DNA from: Bdellovibrionales bacterium
GTDB lineage: Bacteria > Bdellovibrionota > Bdellovibrionia > Bdellovibrionales > UBA1609
Assembly: GCA_016714165.1 (NCBI GenBank)
Contig: JADJNU010000001.1
Location: forward strand, 1,054,001 to 1,118,000
Direction: 5' to 3'
Length of the DNA stretch: 64,000 nucleotides
Below, in pieces: positions 27,801 through 35,824 of the stretch (position 1 is its first letter; each line of letters begins with the position of its first letter). The position numbers were made by a program, and so were the translations under genes. Below the pieces are notes generated by a model. It ran no database searches, was not told the DNA's origin, and saw only the letters and a list, made by a program, of their open reading frames with translations.

Positions 27801-27960
27801 AGGAAACAAGGCCTTTCTCGTTCAAGTGCGACCTTTCATGGGCAACCAAGTATTTCGAAACCTAGCTTTGTTAAAAACATTGGAGTCTAAAGATGAGAGT
27901 CGTCGAGGGGCGAATGACGGATTCATTCGCGCAACCGACATGATCGAGTTCAACCAGTAG
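24826..27960 (+). CDS. exported alpha-glucan water dikinase-like / PEP synthase-like protein
   Basis: A 1044-residue protein with a signal peptide (residues 1-28, ending AYA) and a TGGAG ribosome binding site. About 500 unfamiliar helical residues are followed by a swivelling phosphohistidine domain with GIITSHSVSLISHVQLIASNLGIPN (His569 probable phospho-acceptor) and then a PPDK-type ATP-grasp domain from about residue 660: GGKAKGQGEL, RSDTNAEDLATFVGAGL (near 783), SVWASPFTEKAYSWRKE and LVQVRPF near the end. The order histidine domain before ATP-grasp, with no C-terminal PEP barrel, is that of plant glucan water dikinases, whose SHVSVRARN, RSDSNGEDL and VWAS motifs are close. Those enzymes phosphorylate glucose units of starch. 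The glucan role and its export are inferences. Confidence 0.75.
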   Translation: MKSSSYLNIYFAVIPMLLFLTGNHAYALELSPDQKLNREMTAAYLSALSSGQTRNRNGRSLTIEDSVISKGISRMKQLGLKIVVDTSNIAPDVTLLNDDLNSHVEELYIQEFLRSRPKGMPWLPLSWTTRDRSDVEISFQTNTRNLELILTKMYNQSPVYQDYLLRGYLFTGLVPHGNSTDFINKLRTEALELADLDPTFFDTRAEIHQDPSYGTTTKVRNYLGKVTNPEFKRRGEQILADLLTLFGDSGVNEFLTTYDLESNTGSAEYRRLSTTLRSISELKEVLRTANSQATVEKVVERTLAILDELSRQSVRNAEQIKAIADKARTNQTYSSDCANDRTINCIYEFFDLSRLIQREIFSLGFLLQQQISKHEIPFSVVQTVRLLKSYFSANVSLGLSSPDSIDEFEVSIDQLLNATKIQTSQFNSAVSIIESETRSAQQRIRDIFNPLIEKYTQFVEKSEADLVVDEILRSSTIQPMENILLNLSAKISRSSGIQFRLNTESLTHPFRILNQGISKGVVYYPSESDLDDPDFYWNPNGIYLLRKTPAQIHKVAGIITSHSVSLISHVQLIASNLGIPNVYMPFSALEKIAREVNGKQVLLFALENGEASIKNLDIVNATENEVYHQYNQVKFQEKVKLQLPTMEVFHPVSLDALRYDDKVAGGKAKGQGELSQLFTNTVPRGIVLPFSVYWHHINRKYLDPKTKKEFSLYDYIKALLADSRLKGDSREASELRRDVFAKIRRAISRIKLAPELESYIIAKFTNRAPEGQVDFYERGVFVRSDTNAEDLATFVGAGLNDTVPNVQAINPGQRVSQADLHLQHAYNVMDAIKSVWASPFTEKAYSWRKELIENPWDVVPSVLIQVGINSEKAGVMIVGDPQSKDFSDLIYIAANEGIGVTTVNGEKSPEVVTISRTTGQIQTTRTTNAKEKWALKAWPHSGLMKVSAGVIKPIITQDVAKQLASMGDGIQKKMASKYGYKGMKWDLEFCVLGNKAFLVQVRPFMGNQVFRNLALLKTLESKDESRRGANDGFIRATDMIEFNQ

Positions 27961-27970
27961 GAATATTTGT

Positions 27971-29182
27971 ATGATTATTTTAAATTATTTATCTGTTTTC
28001 ATTTTGATCTATTCCGGAGTCGCCGCCTTCTTTGATATTGCCAAAGCTTCGGAATCGGCTACTGGAGTTTCGAACGGATCCAAATATGTCTTTAATGCAG
28101 TTCTCGTCGATCCGACAGCAACAGATGATCCGGCAGGATATGGAATACGGCCTTTTTATATTTCAATCTTTGAGGCGAGTTGTCGTGATAAAAGAGCTGT
28201 CTTGGGCGAAAGCTCCCCCTGCTTTAATAAGTACACTCAGGAGTGGATCCAGTTTATGTCAAGCGAGGAGAAGGTTTTTCCTGATGAAAAAGTGGATCTG
28301 GATTATCCTGCCTATTTTGGAATTGAGAATATGAAGCCGACGGAGGCTCTTGAATTTTGCAGATTGCAGGGGGGCCGCTTGCCAACCCCAAGAGAGTGGA
28401 CCCTCGCGGCTTTGAACATACATGAAAATAAAAATGCAACTGACTATTCTGATCGCCTCTTAGACCACCGAGGAGTTCCAACCAGCAATTTTGGCGGGAA
28501 GGTAGTTAGGCGCAGTTCTACTCATATGAACCATTATGAGCCCGCGCCCGCTGTTGTCACTCATTTTGAAGTACTTGGTATAGATATCAGTGGAACCGTC
28601 GGAATGACGGGCAATCTTCCTGAATTCGCCGTCAACTCAGAGTCAACTCAAAACCAAAATTCCACTTTTCCCAAGTTTTCTTGTGGGTTTTCCCACGAAG
28701 TGAACCTCTCTCAGTTAGTTCAAGCATTTCAGGCGGGAGCCCTTTGCGAAGATGCGTGGATGCCACAGGGTGTCCGCTGCGTTTTTGATTATTCTTCAGA
28801 GGAGATGATCCAGATTTTTGATACCACAAAGGTCAGAGGACATCTTCGGGACTATATCGAAAAGAGACAGTCACGACTGAAAAAGAAAATTCTAAATGGG
28901 GAAAATAACGGTTCTGTCGTCGGCTTTTTTCCAGGTTTTTTTGTTGATCTGGGAGGGAGCTCAAAACCCCAGAAGCTCGAACTTCCACGTCTTTCTCATT
29001 CTCCAGAACTGATCACCGAATTCGAAAAGAAAGTAATTAACTATCAGCACTCATCACCAACTCCATCTCAACAAACACAGGGCGATGCGGAAGAATTCAC
29101 CATCAAATCAGATGGCTCTGCCTCAGATACGATCGTTCCGCCAAATGAGCGGCTCTTGAAACCACTGGGTTACGGAAAATGA
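27971..29182 (+). CDS. exported formylglycine-generating-enzyme-like protein
   Basis: A 403-residue protein with a hydrophobic leader and the FGE/sulfatase-modifying-factor fold pattern: FYISIFEASCRDK, then YPAYFGIENMKPTEALEFCRLQGGRLPTPREWTLAAL near residues 111-147, and DISGTVGMTGNLPEFAV later. Family members oxidise a cysteine or histidine, or serve as ligand-binding and pilus-tip folds. The catalytic cysteine pair of true FGE is not obvious, so a non-catalytic or altered use is likely. It follows the dikinase gene by ten bases and overlaps the next gene by four (ATGA). Confidence 0.68.
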   Translation: MIILNYLSVFILIYSGVAAFFDIAKASESATGVSNGSKYVFNAVLVDPTATDDPAGYGIRPFYISIFEASCRDKRAVLGESSPCFNKYTQEWIQFMSSEEKVFPDEKVDLDYPAYFGIENMKPTEALEFCRLQGGRLPTPREWTLAALNIHENKNATDYSDRLLDHRGVPTSNFGGKVVRRSSTHMNHYEPAPAVVTHFEVLGIDISGTVGMTGNLPEFAVNSESTQNQNSTFPKFSCGFSHEVNLSQLVQAFQAGALCEDAWMPQGVRCVFDYSSEEMIQIFDTTKVRGHLRDYIEKRQSRLKKKILNGENNGSVVGFFPGFFVDLGGSSKPQKLELPRLSHSPELITEFEKKVINYQHSSPTPSQQTQGDAEEFTIKSDGSASDTIVPPNERLLKPLGYGK

Positions 29183-30540
29183 CAGAATCGTTTTCTTCAT
29201 TTCTCATTTTCTCCACTTTTTCCATTTTCTGCGCGGCTGGCGCAGCGGCGCAGGAATCCGCCATCGCCTACTCTGTCGGATCTGGTAAGGCAGACAGCTT
29301 TATCGAAATCAAATCTGAAATGATGAGAGTTCCAATGTATTTGCCCAAAGGATCGGCGCAACTTTCGAGAGATCCTCAAGATATAACTTACCTGCAGGAA
29401 GCGATTGAGAGAGCGCGGATTGTGACGGGTCAATCCCCTGGAGTATACGTTTTCTCAACCTCTCAAGAACTTAAGCCTCATGAAATCGACTTTCTCAATA
29501 GCTTGAAAAGTCAGAAAATTCACTATAGAATGGTGGTGCCAGAATCTCAATCAGTTGCTATATCAACCGACAATGGTGGCTTTGGAACTGATCCCCAAAG
29601 CTTGCCTATAACAGGTTCAAAATTGGAGGAATTCAAGGCGCAGCTTGCTGCCCAGGTTGCGAGTGAGGAAAAAGCTCCGACGAAGGGATTGGATTCTTGG
29701 TGGAAATCAGTTTATTCCCGCCCCACCAAAGGAGAGCTCTACCAGGGAGTGACTCTCGCCGCTTCGAACGGACTGATTGCTGGAAGCATCTGGCTTTCGT
29801 TGGATGGAGTGAGCCCTTGGGTCGCCTCGGCTATGACGGCTGGAATTACCCTTTATGAGTTAATATTTGCGACGCATATTCGTACTTACGATAATATCGT
29901 GGGGCATTTTCGAAATCAGACACGCCATCAATTCAATTTTGAAGATGGCCAATCATGGAACGAAATCGCAATTCGTTTTGCACATTCCACATTCATGTCC
30001 TATCTCTGGAAAGCTTTGGGCGGCGCAGTGGGCTCCTCACATTCTCTTCTTACACTGCAAGGAAATATTGAAGTCTTAGTCAATGGAATAGCTAAATTTC
30101 CAGGCTATTGGCTCGGAGCTGCAAAGAGTCATAATTTGAGTAGAAAAGCTTCGGCATGGGTCGGCTTCCCTTTATTTTTGTTGGGACCAGTCTTGTCCAA
30201 ACTCGATCTATTTGGCGTGAAAATGCTGGATCTGGTTCACTTTGACCCCATCGCTATAGGCAATGTTGTTATTTATCAACCGAGCCTCCCAATTATTGGA
30301 TTGGCCCTTCTCTATGGAGGCACAGCCGCGCTCATTCACTGGGGCCCCAATCAGGCATTTGAGACCTTTGCAAATCGAATGGATGACCTGTCCGCCAGAG
30401 GCGGGGCCACACTCAAATCAGTGATGGGGAGGTTTCATTTTAGGAGCCACCTGACATCATGGACCGGACGCCTCGTTCAAAGTTGTAAATCTCTCCTATT
30501 AAATCAATCTACCCCTGCTGGAATGAAGGAAAATATATGA
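29179..30540 (+). CDS. exported membrane protein of unknown function
   Basis: A 453-residue protein with signal peptide MTESFSSFLIFSTFSIFCAAGAAAQ. After a soluble stretch of about 165 residues come several hydrophobic segments (GLIAGSIWLSL, WVASAMTAGITLYELIFA, AWVGFPLFLLGPVLS, LPIIGLALLYGGTAALIHW), so it is an inner-membrane protein. No family recognised. Overlaps both neighbours by four bases, so it is co-translated with the FGE-like and downstream proteins. Confidence 0.7.
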   Translation: MTESFSSFLIFSTFSIFCAAGAAAQESAIAYSVGSGKADSFIEIKSEMMRVPMYLPKGSAQLSRDPQDITYLQEAIERARIVTGQSPGVYVFSTSQELKPHEIDFLNSLKSQKIHYRMVVPESQSVAISTDNGGFGTDPQSLPITGSKLEEFKAQLAAQVASEEKAPTKGLDSWWKSVYSRPTKGELYQGVTLAASNGLIAGSIWLSLDGVSPWVASAMTAGITLYELIFATHIRTYDNIVGHFRNQTRHQFNFEDGQSWNEIAIRFAHSTFMSYLWKALGGAVGSSHSLLTLQGNIEVLVNGIAKFPGYWLGAAKSHNLSRKASAWVGFPLFLLGPVLSKLDLFGVKMLDLVHFDPIAIGNVVIYQPSLPIIGLALLYGGTAALIHWGPNQAFETFANRMDDLSARGGATLKSVMGRFHFRSHLTSWTGRLVQSCKSLLLNQSTPAGMKENI

Positions 30541-31940
30541 ATAAGTTACCCATCCTCCTTGTCTTAGGAATGGCCCTTGCCTTTGATGCCTCAGCAAAAC
30601 GCCAGATGATGTCAACCAACGAAGGCATTGTTTTTACTGAAGGCAATTCAATAAAGTTCGGTGTCCTCAGCAAAATTCTTCACGCAAACCCGCTGTCCTC
30701 GGCCGATCCCCAATTTAAGCGGGCCTCAGAGTTAACAAATAATCCATCCGTGAAGGATGAGGCGATCATCAGTGCCTTGGATCGAATTGCCGATTTCCAT
30801 CCCATTCTAGCGAAAAAATTAATGGATGAATTTCAGAAGGAGAACTATCCCGTTAAATATATCGAACTCTATGACGACCCATTTCCCCTCCCCGAACAGA
30901 TCAAAGAATCGAAAGCCAGTCGTCTGTTTATGTGGAGCGAGATCGCAAATTCCTATCTCATCGACAACCACCTCTATGTTCGCCTGTCTAGCCTAGATCA
31001 GGCAAAAGTATCACTCTATATTTTTCTTGAACAGCTTGGCTTTATGACTTCAACAGAGCGACTCGAAGCCTTCGTTAATTTCGTCTACTCATCAAAAGCT
31101 ACTAAACCAGACAAAAGTTTCTCCCTCGCGATCGCCGAAGAGGCTCTTAACCTAAGACTGGGCGAACTTCCTACCGATATAAATGAGGCCTTAAATAAAA
31201 ACTGGCTAAAAGCTGAACAATCAGTCCACGCAGACCCAAAAACTGAGTGTTTAGTTGCCGATGACTTGAGCAAAGACAAACAACTCGGAATAGGAAATGA
31301 CAGATTTATTTCGCTTCTTGACCAAAAAGGAAATCAGAAAGCACTTGTGATCCCAGCTTATGAACTTGCCTATGTTTACCCTCTCACAGAGGCCATCGGA
31401 ACTTTAGCATCTGCCCACCAATACCAGGATTTATATGGCAAAGGTCTTGTTGAGGGAGCCTCTCAAAAAGCAAGAAATCGAACAGATAGAATCTGCTTCA
31501 AAAGAGTCTCTACTCCTAGTAAAAAGGAGCTTGTAAAACTGGAAGCTCTTGTGTTTGATTTTTCCGGACAAATTGATGAACTTCCGCAGGCTCTCGATAA
31601 GTCGATTGCCCATTACACAAACTATCGAAACAAGCTGGCCGCAAATTCGCTTCTGGCTGAATACAGTAAAACTAACGAGGAATATCTCAAATCTGAAAGC
31701 CCGGGAGAACGAGAAAAGTTGGGCGAATTTCTGAATGGACTAAATATACAAATATTAGGCTTTGAGTCCGGCCTTGCTGGATCAATATTGAGCATAGATT
31801 CTAGCAGTATCAAAAAGGCTTTCAAATCAAAGGAAAACAGATTCACTTATAAAATTGTCATCTCATTCATAAATAAAAGTGGCCCTACGCTTGAGTTAAA
31901 GGACTCTCCAGTTGAAGAAAGGAAGACGCAATTGCCCTAG
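30537..31940 (+). CDS. exported protein of unknown function, last in operon
   Basis: A 467-residue protein with signal peptide MNKLPILLVLGMALAFDASA. The sequence is mostly helical and charged; residues 110-155 (YDDPFPLPEQIKESKASRLFMWSEIANSYLID) look like a compact soluble domain and two cysteines (ECLVADD, DRICFK) may pair. No family recognised. It starts by a four-base overlap and closes the six-gene operon; the next gene converges at 31952. Confidence 0.68.
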   Translation: MNKLPILLVLGMALAFDASAKRQMMSTNEGIVFTEGNSIKFGVLSKILHANPLSSADPQFKRASELTNNPSVKDEAIISALDRIADFHPILAKKLMDEFQKENYPVKYIELYDDPFPLPEQIKESKASRLFMWSEIANSYLIDNHLYVRLSSLDQAKVSLYIFLEQLGFMTSTERLEAFVNFVYSSKATKPDKSFSLAIAEEALNLRLGELPTDINEALNKNWLKAEQSVHADPKTECLVADDLSKDKQLGIGNDRFISLLDQKGNQKALVIPAYELAYVYPLTEAIGTLASAHQYQDLYGKGLVEGASQKARNRTDRICFKRVSTPSKKELVKLEALVFDFSGQIDELPQALDKSIAHYTNYRNKLAANSLLAEYSKTNEEYLKSESPGEREKLGEFLNGLNIQILGFESGLAGSILSIDSSSIKKAFKSKENRFTYKIVISFINKSGPTLELKDSPVEERKTQLP

Positions 31941-31951
31941 CGCAAACTGGC

Positions 31952-33199
31952 CTAGCTTTTTCTCCGTCGAGAGAAAAAGCGATGCTTTTTCGCATGAATG
32001 ATTTGTGATTTGTAAATTCCATGATGTCCTGAAAAATAGAAGCTCACAAAGCAGGCAATGAAGGCATAGGGACCGACCCCAAAGCCAAAAATTTCCATCG
32101 CCATGAGGCTGCAGGCGATGGGAGTATTTGATGCGCCAGCAAAAACAGCCGCAAAGCCAAGTCCCGCCAAAAGTTGAAATGATACAGGAATAAAAGTTGA
32201 TAGGGCGCTGCCGAGAGTCGTTCCAACATAAACAAGAGGAATAAACTCTCCTCCTTTAAAACCTGAACCCACAGTCATTGCCGTAAAAGACATCTTAAGC
32301 AAAGGCAAGTCAAAGGAAGCGATATTGTTCAAAGCTCCTTGTATATATTCTATTCCCAAACCAGAAAAGCGATATGTTCCCTCCAGATAATAAAGCAGAA
32401 CCAATACAATCCCAGAGAAAAAGGGCCTCAAAGGAGGAGAGGAAATGAAACGCAGATTCCACTTTTCAATAAAATGGCTCATGAGAACAAAACACCTGGC
32501 CGTCAAACCAAAACAAATTCCTGATAAGACAACGTAAAAAGCAATTTTGATCTCAAAATTTGGAATCTCAAATTGTGGAAAGACTGAATGGGGGGCATTT
32601 AGCAATCGCGCCGTATAAAATCCCACAAAAGAAGAAATCAAACATTCCCACCAGTGCGACAACTTCAGTTTTCCCACCGCAATTACTTCCATTCCGAAAA
32701 ATGCGCCAGCCCAAGGAGCCCCAATGGCTGCACTAAATCCGGCTCCAGCCCCCGCAATCAAAAAAATCCTTCGTTCCTTAGAACAGAGCCGAAAGAGTCT
32801 AGAAATTTGATCCGAAAGAGAGGCCCCCATTTGAACCGCCGTCCCCTCACGACCCGCCGATCCGCCAAAAAGATGAGTCAATATTGTGCCAAAAAATATA
32901 AAGGGCACCATTCTAAAAGGGAGAGCTTTCCTGCAAGAATGAATCTCTTCAAGAATGAGATTGTTCCCACCGACAATCTCCTTGCCAAACCGATCATACA
33001 TCCATCCGATGAAACATCCAACCAATGGGAGACACCAAATGATCTCCATGTGATCCTCGCGATAGGAAGTCGCCCACTCCAAACAATACAAAAAGGCGCT
33101 CGCTGCGATGCCAGCGAAGATCCCACTTAAGATGCTCAAAAAGCTACGAAGGCCTAAACGAAACAGAAATGATCTCACGGCCTGATTGTTAATCCCCAT
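31952..33199 (-). CDS. ClC-family chloride channel/antiporter
   Basis: A 415-residue membrane protein with the ClC signature GGSAGREGTAVQMGASL, where Glu of GREG is the usual gating glutamate, followed by GAGAGFSAAIGAPWAGAFFGMEV, GGEFIPLVYVGTTLGSAL and AGLGFAAVFAGASNTPIACSLMAMEIFG. ClC proteins move chloride or fluoride, often in exchange for protons. The first filter motif (GSGIP in EcClC) is replaced by GGNNLI, so anion selectivity is uncertain. No C-terminal CBS domains. It is 13 bases downstream of the dehydrogenase gene and likely co-transcribed. Confidence 0.88.
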   Translation of the reverse strand: MGINNQAVRSFLFRLGLRSFLSILSGIFAGIAASAFLYCLEWATSYREDHMEIIWCLPLVGCFIGWMYDRFGKEIVGGNNLILEEIHSCRKALPFRMVPFIFFGTILTHLFGGSAGREGTAVQMGASLSDQISRLFRLCSKERRIFLIAGAGAGFSAAIGAPWAGAFFGMEVIAVGKLKLSHWWECLISSFVGFYTARLLNAPHSVFPQFEIPNFEIKIAFYVVLSGICFGLTARCFVLMSHFIEKWNLRFISSPPLRPFFSGIVLVLLYYLEGTYRFSGLGIEYIQGALNNIASFDLPLLKMSFTAMTVGSGFKGGEFIPLVYVGTTLGSALSTFIPVSFQLLAGLGFAAVFAGASNTPIACSLMAMEIFGFGVGPYAFIACFVSFYFSGHHGIYKSQIIHAKKHRFFSRRRKS

Positions 33200-33212
33200 T
33201 TTTCATCTTTCA

Positions 33213-34229
33213 CTATTTTATAACATGACTCTCAAGGCTAACTTCATTGAAGAACTCGCTGCCCATCTCATACCCACTGATATTTTGAAGAGTTGTCTGC
33301 GCAATATTGGCGAGTGCCTCCCTTGTTAAAAAAGCTTGGTGGGAGGTTAAAAGTGCATTTGGAAAAGTCAACAAGCGGGCGAGCTGATCGTCTTGAAGAA
33401 TCTGATCCGACAAATTCTTAAAAAAGATCCCCTCTTCTTCCTCATAAACGTCAAGACCAGCGTAGCCAATATGTCCAGATTTCAGAAACTGAATCAATGC
33501 TGGGGTGTCAATCAATGCCCCGCGACTCGTATTGATGACCATCACGCCCGGCTTCATCAAAGAAAAAGATTTTTCATTCAAAATATGTCGAGTCTTTGGA
33601 GTCAATGGAACATGCAAGGAGATAATATCAGACTCTTTCAAGACCTCATCAAGTTCCAAATACTGAACGCCCATTTCCAGAAGATCAGGATTTTTGTTCT
33701 GATCATAGGCTAGCACTTCGCAACCAAAGCCAATCATGATCCTTGCCATCACCGAACCAATGCGACCCGTACCAACGATGCCAACAGACTTCTTATACAT
33801 ATCAAATCCAACCAGTCCTTCGAGCGAAAAATTTCCCTCCCTCACTCGATTGTAGGCCCGATGAATCTTTCTGTTGAGAGACAAAACAAGTGCCACGGCA
33901 TGCTCAGCAACCGCGTAAGGCGAATATTCAGGCACGCGCACAACCCGAAGACCAAAATCGCGAGCTGCCTCAAGATCAACGTGATTGAATCCCGCCGATC
34001 TCAAGGCGATCAATCGAGTTCCAGCTTTTGAAATAACCCGGAGAGTTTCTCTGTTCAAACAATCATTTACAAAGGCACAGACACAAGGATATCCTGCCGC
34101 CAGAATCGCGGACGTCTCTGTCAAGCGAGCTTCAAAATAGGTTATTTCATGCTTCGCTTTGAGTCCTTCATTTTCTGCTATAAAGGTGGCCCTTTCAAAT
34201 CCGTGACAATCAAAGAAAGCAATTTTCAT
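33213..34229 (-). CDS. ldhA: D-lactate dehydrogenase-like 2-hydroxyacid dehydrogenase
   Basis: Starting at ATG 34229 (AAAGGGGC upstream) the protein has 338 residues. It carries the NAD-binding GTGRIGSVMARIM, the substrate arginine in LIALRSAGFNHVDL, the NTSRGALIDTPAL motif and LLTSHQAFLTREAL with the catalytic His. The YSPYAVAEHAV segment is typical of fermentative D-lactate dehydrogenases (LdhA group), which reduce pyruvate to D-lactate. An in-frame extension to 34328 lacks similarity and was dropped. The symbol is assigned by family resemblance. Confidence 0.88.
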   Translation of the reverse strand: MKIAFFDCHGFERATFIAENEGLKAKHEITYFEARLTETSAILAAGYPCVCAFVNDCLNRETLRVISKAGTRLIALRSAGFNHVDLEAARDFGLRVVRVPEYSPYAVAEHAVALVLSLNRKIHRAYNRVREGNFSLEGLVGFDMYKKSVGIVGTGRIGSVMARIMIGFGCEVLAYDQNKNPDLLEMGVQYLELDEVLKESDIISLHVPLTPKTRHILNEKSFSLMKPGVMVINTSRGALIDTPALIQFLKSGHIGYAGLDVYEEEEGIFFKNLSDQILQDDQLARLLTFPNALLTSHQAFLTREALANIAQTTLQNISGYEMGSEFFNEVSLESHVIK

Positions 34230-34509
34230 GAAATAGCCCCTTTCAAAAGATACATTTTGATTCTCCGCTCCGCATCTCTCTGTTTTTAATTTTTTTAAGC
34301 AAGAACTCCTCCAGAAGGAGTACCGCACTGGATCTCATTTGAAAACCATCAAATTCGTGACTTGGAATTTCTGGCAATCCATGCACGATATGCTTGCCAG
34401 GCAATTGAATCGAGTGAACAGGCGGAGGGAGCATGAAGGCTTTTTTAGCAAAATCAGTCCAGACTGACCAAATAGATTTTGCATGAAATTAAAATTCTTT
34501 TAAGATAAT

Positions 34510-35094
34510 ATGAGCGATGCCGCACCGCTGAAGGGACCCAGCATGTCAAGTTTTGTTCCGGAAAAGCCGTTGAAGAAATACTCACTGTTCACACGACTCC
34601 TCCTGAGATCTCAAAAGCGACGATTTGGTCAACATCTGATTCCCACAATGCAATGGGGAAAACTCCCCGTCCTTCTCGGTTTTTTCACCGGCTTCTATCT
34701 CTACTTTAATCGCAAATCCTCCCATCTTGAACCCCGAATGAGATCGCTCGTCATGTTGCGGGTGGCACAAATCAACTGGTGTAGCTTTTGTATCGACCTC
34801 AATTCACTCATCCTCATCGAACGAAGTGGATCACAGGATTTGGTGAATGAGTTAGAAAACTGGCATCATAGCTCTCTTCTCTCCGAAAAAGAAAAAGCAG
34901 CTCTCTCCTACTGTGAAGAAATGACGGATTCCAATAAAAGGGTCAGCGATAAAACACGAGAGAAGCTTAAAAGCCACTTCAAATCTGACGACATAGTCGA
35001 ATTGACGGCTCTCATTGCTTACCAAAACATGTCGGCGAAGTTCAATTCCGCTCTCGATCTACCAAATCAAGGTCTCTGTTTAAGAAAAAAGTAA
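34510..35094 (+). CDS. AhpD/carboxymuconolactone decarboxylase-like protein
   Basis: A 194-residue helical protein with the AhpD-type redox motif: LVMLRVAQINWCSFCIDLNS, where CxxC is followed by the conserved downstream acidic and polar residues, and IVELTALIAYQNMSAKFNSAL. Such proteins act as alkylhydroperoxidase-like thiol enzymes. It converges on the arsenosugar-type cluster, with one base between stops. AhpD-like proteins are reported as neighbours of arsenosugar genes, so a link is plausible. The first Met may be 34510 or the ATG in GPSMSSF. Confidence 0.78.
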   Translation: MSDAAPLKGPSMSSFVPEKPLKKYSLFTRLLLRSQKRRFGQHLIPTMQWGKLPVLLGFFTGFYLYFNRKSSHLEPRMRSLVMLRVAQINWCSFCIDLNSLILIERSGSQDLVNELENWHHSSLLSEKEKAALSYCEEMTDSNKRVSDKTREKLKSHFKSDDIVELTALIAYQNMSAKFNSALDLPNQGLCLRKK

Positions 35095-35095
35095 A

Positions 35096-35824
35096 TCACC
35101 TTGTGAATAAAGTTTTCGACCACTGAATCAATTCAATCTGCTCCGGCAGATAAACAGCGCCACCAGTCAAAACCAGAGAACAGCGAAGAAGATCTTCGAT
35201 TGTGTCAATGTCGAAATTCTCACGAATTCGCTCCACTGCTCCAAATCCAGAGAGATTCTGAATCAGTTGAATGGCTGTGCGATCTGTGCTGTATTCGACA
35301 TCCTGCCAAACTGAAGAGGGCAGGGAGATGCTTCCTCCAAAAAAATAAAATCCGCCATCAAGGGTCTCCCCTATCACAAACTTTTCCTTTGAATTTCTTT
35401 TTGTCAAACGAACTGCCTCTGAAAGAGTCTCGACCTCAAGATGGGGAGAGTCGGCACCCATAAAACACACGTAGGTGTGGCTCTTTAAGAGACTCTCGTA
35501 AACCAAAGCCAGCCGAGAGCCAAGATCTCCCGCTCCTTGAGAGACCACTGGAAATGAGTTCCATCTTTTCGCCCCTTGTCCGTCGGGTTCAGCCACGGCC
35601 CAGTATACTTGGAGATCCGGAATTCTCTTCTGCAACTCACTCGCAAAGGCCTCTGTTGCCGCCAGGGCAAACTCATAAAACTGGAGCGCCCGCTCAGGAC
35701 CGATAGAAGACGCGAGACGCGTCTTAACGGGAGACAATTCTGGAGTTTTCACAAAAATAGCCAAAGCACCACTTGAAGTGCTGAGAGAATTTGGTTTGAT
35801 CGAGGACCTCAGACTTAGGGTCAC
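35096..35824 (-). CDS. TIGR04282-type glycosyltransferase (DUF2064)
   Basis: A 242-residue protein of the small GT-A-like group: LAIFVKTPELSPVKTRLASSIG near the start, then YVCFMGADSPHLEVETLSEAV and FVIGETLDGGFYFFGG, which form the nucleotide-sugar/metal site. Such genes commonly pair with TIGR04283 glycosyltransferases, as here: the next gene overlaps it by four bases. In the context of ArsM and ArsS it probably helps make or attach a sugar to a methylated arsenical; the substrate is not read from sequence. Confidence 0.82.
   Translation of the reverse strand: MTLSLRSSIKPNSLSTSSGALAIFVKTPELSPVKTRLASSIGPERALQFYEFALAATEAFASELQKRIPDLQVYWAVAEPDGQGAKRWNSFPVVSQGAGDLGSRLALVYESLLKSHTYVCFMGADSPHLEVETLSEAVRLTKRNSKEKFVIGETLDGGFYFFGGSISLPSSVWQDVEYSTDRTAIQLIQNLSGFGAVERIRENFDIDTIEDLLRCSLVLTGGAVYLPEQIELIQWSKTLFTR

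Noticed and set aside
34243..34434. 63-codon minus-strand frame upstream of the dehydrogenase
   Set aside because: No coding signal; more likely the leader and promoter region of ldhA.
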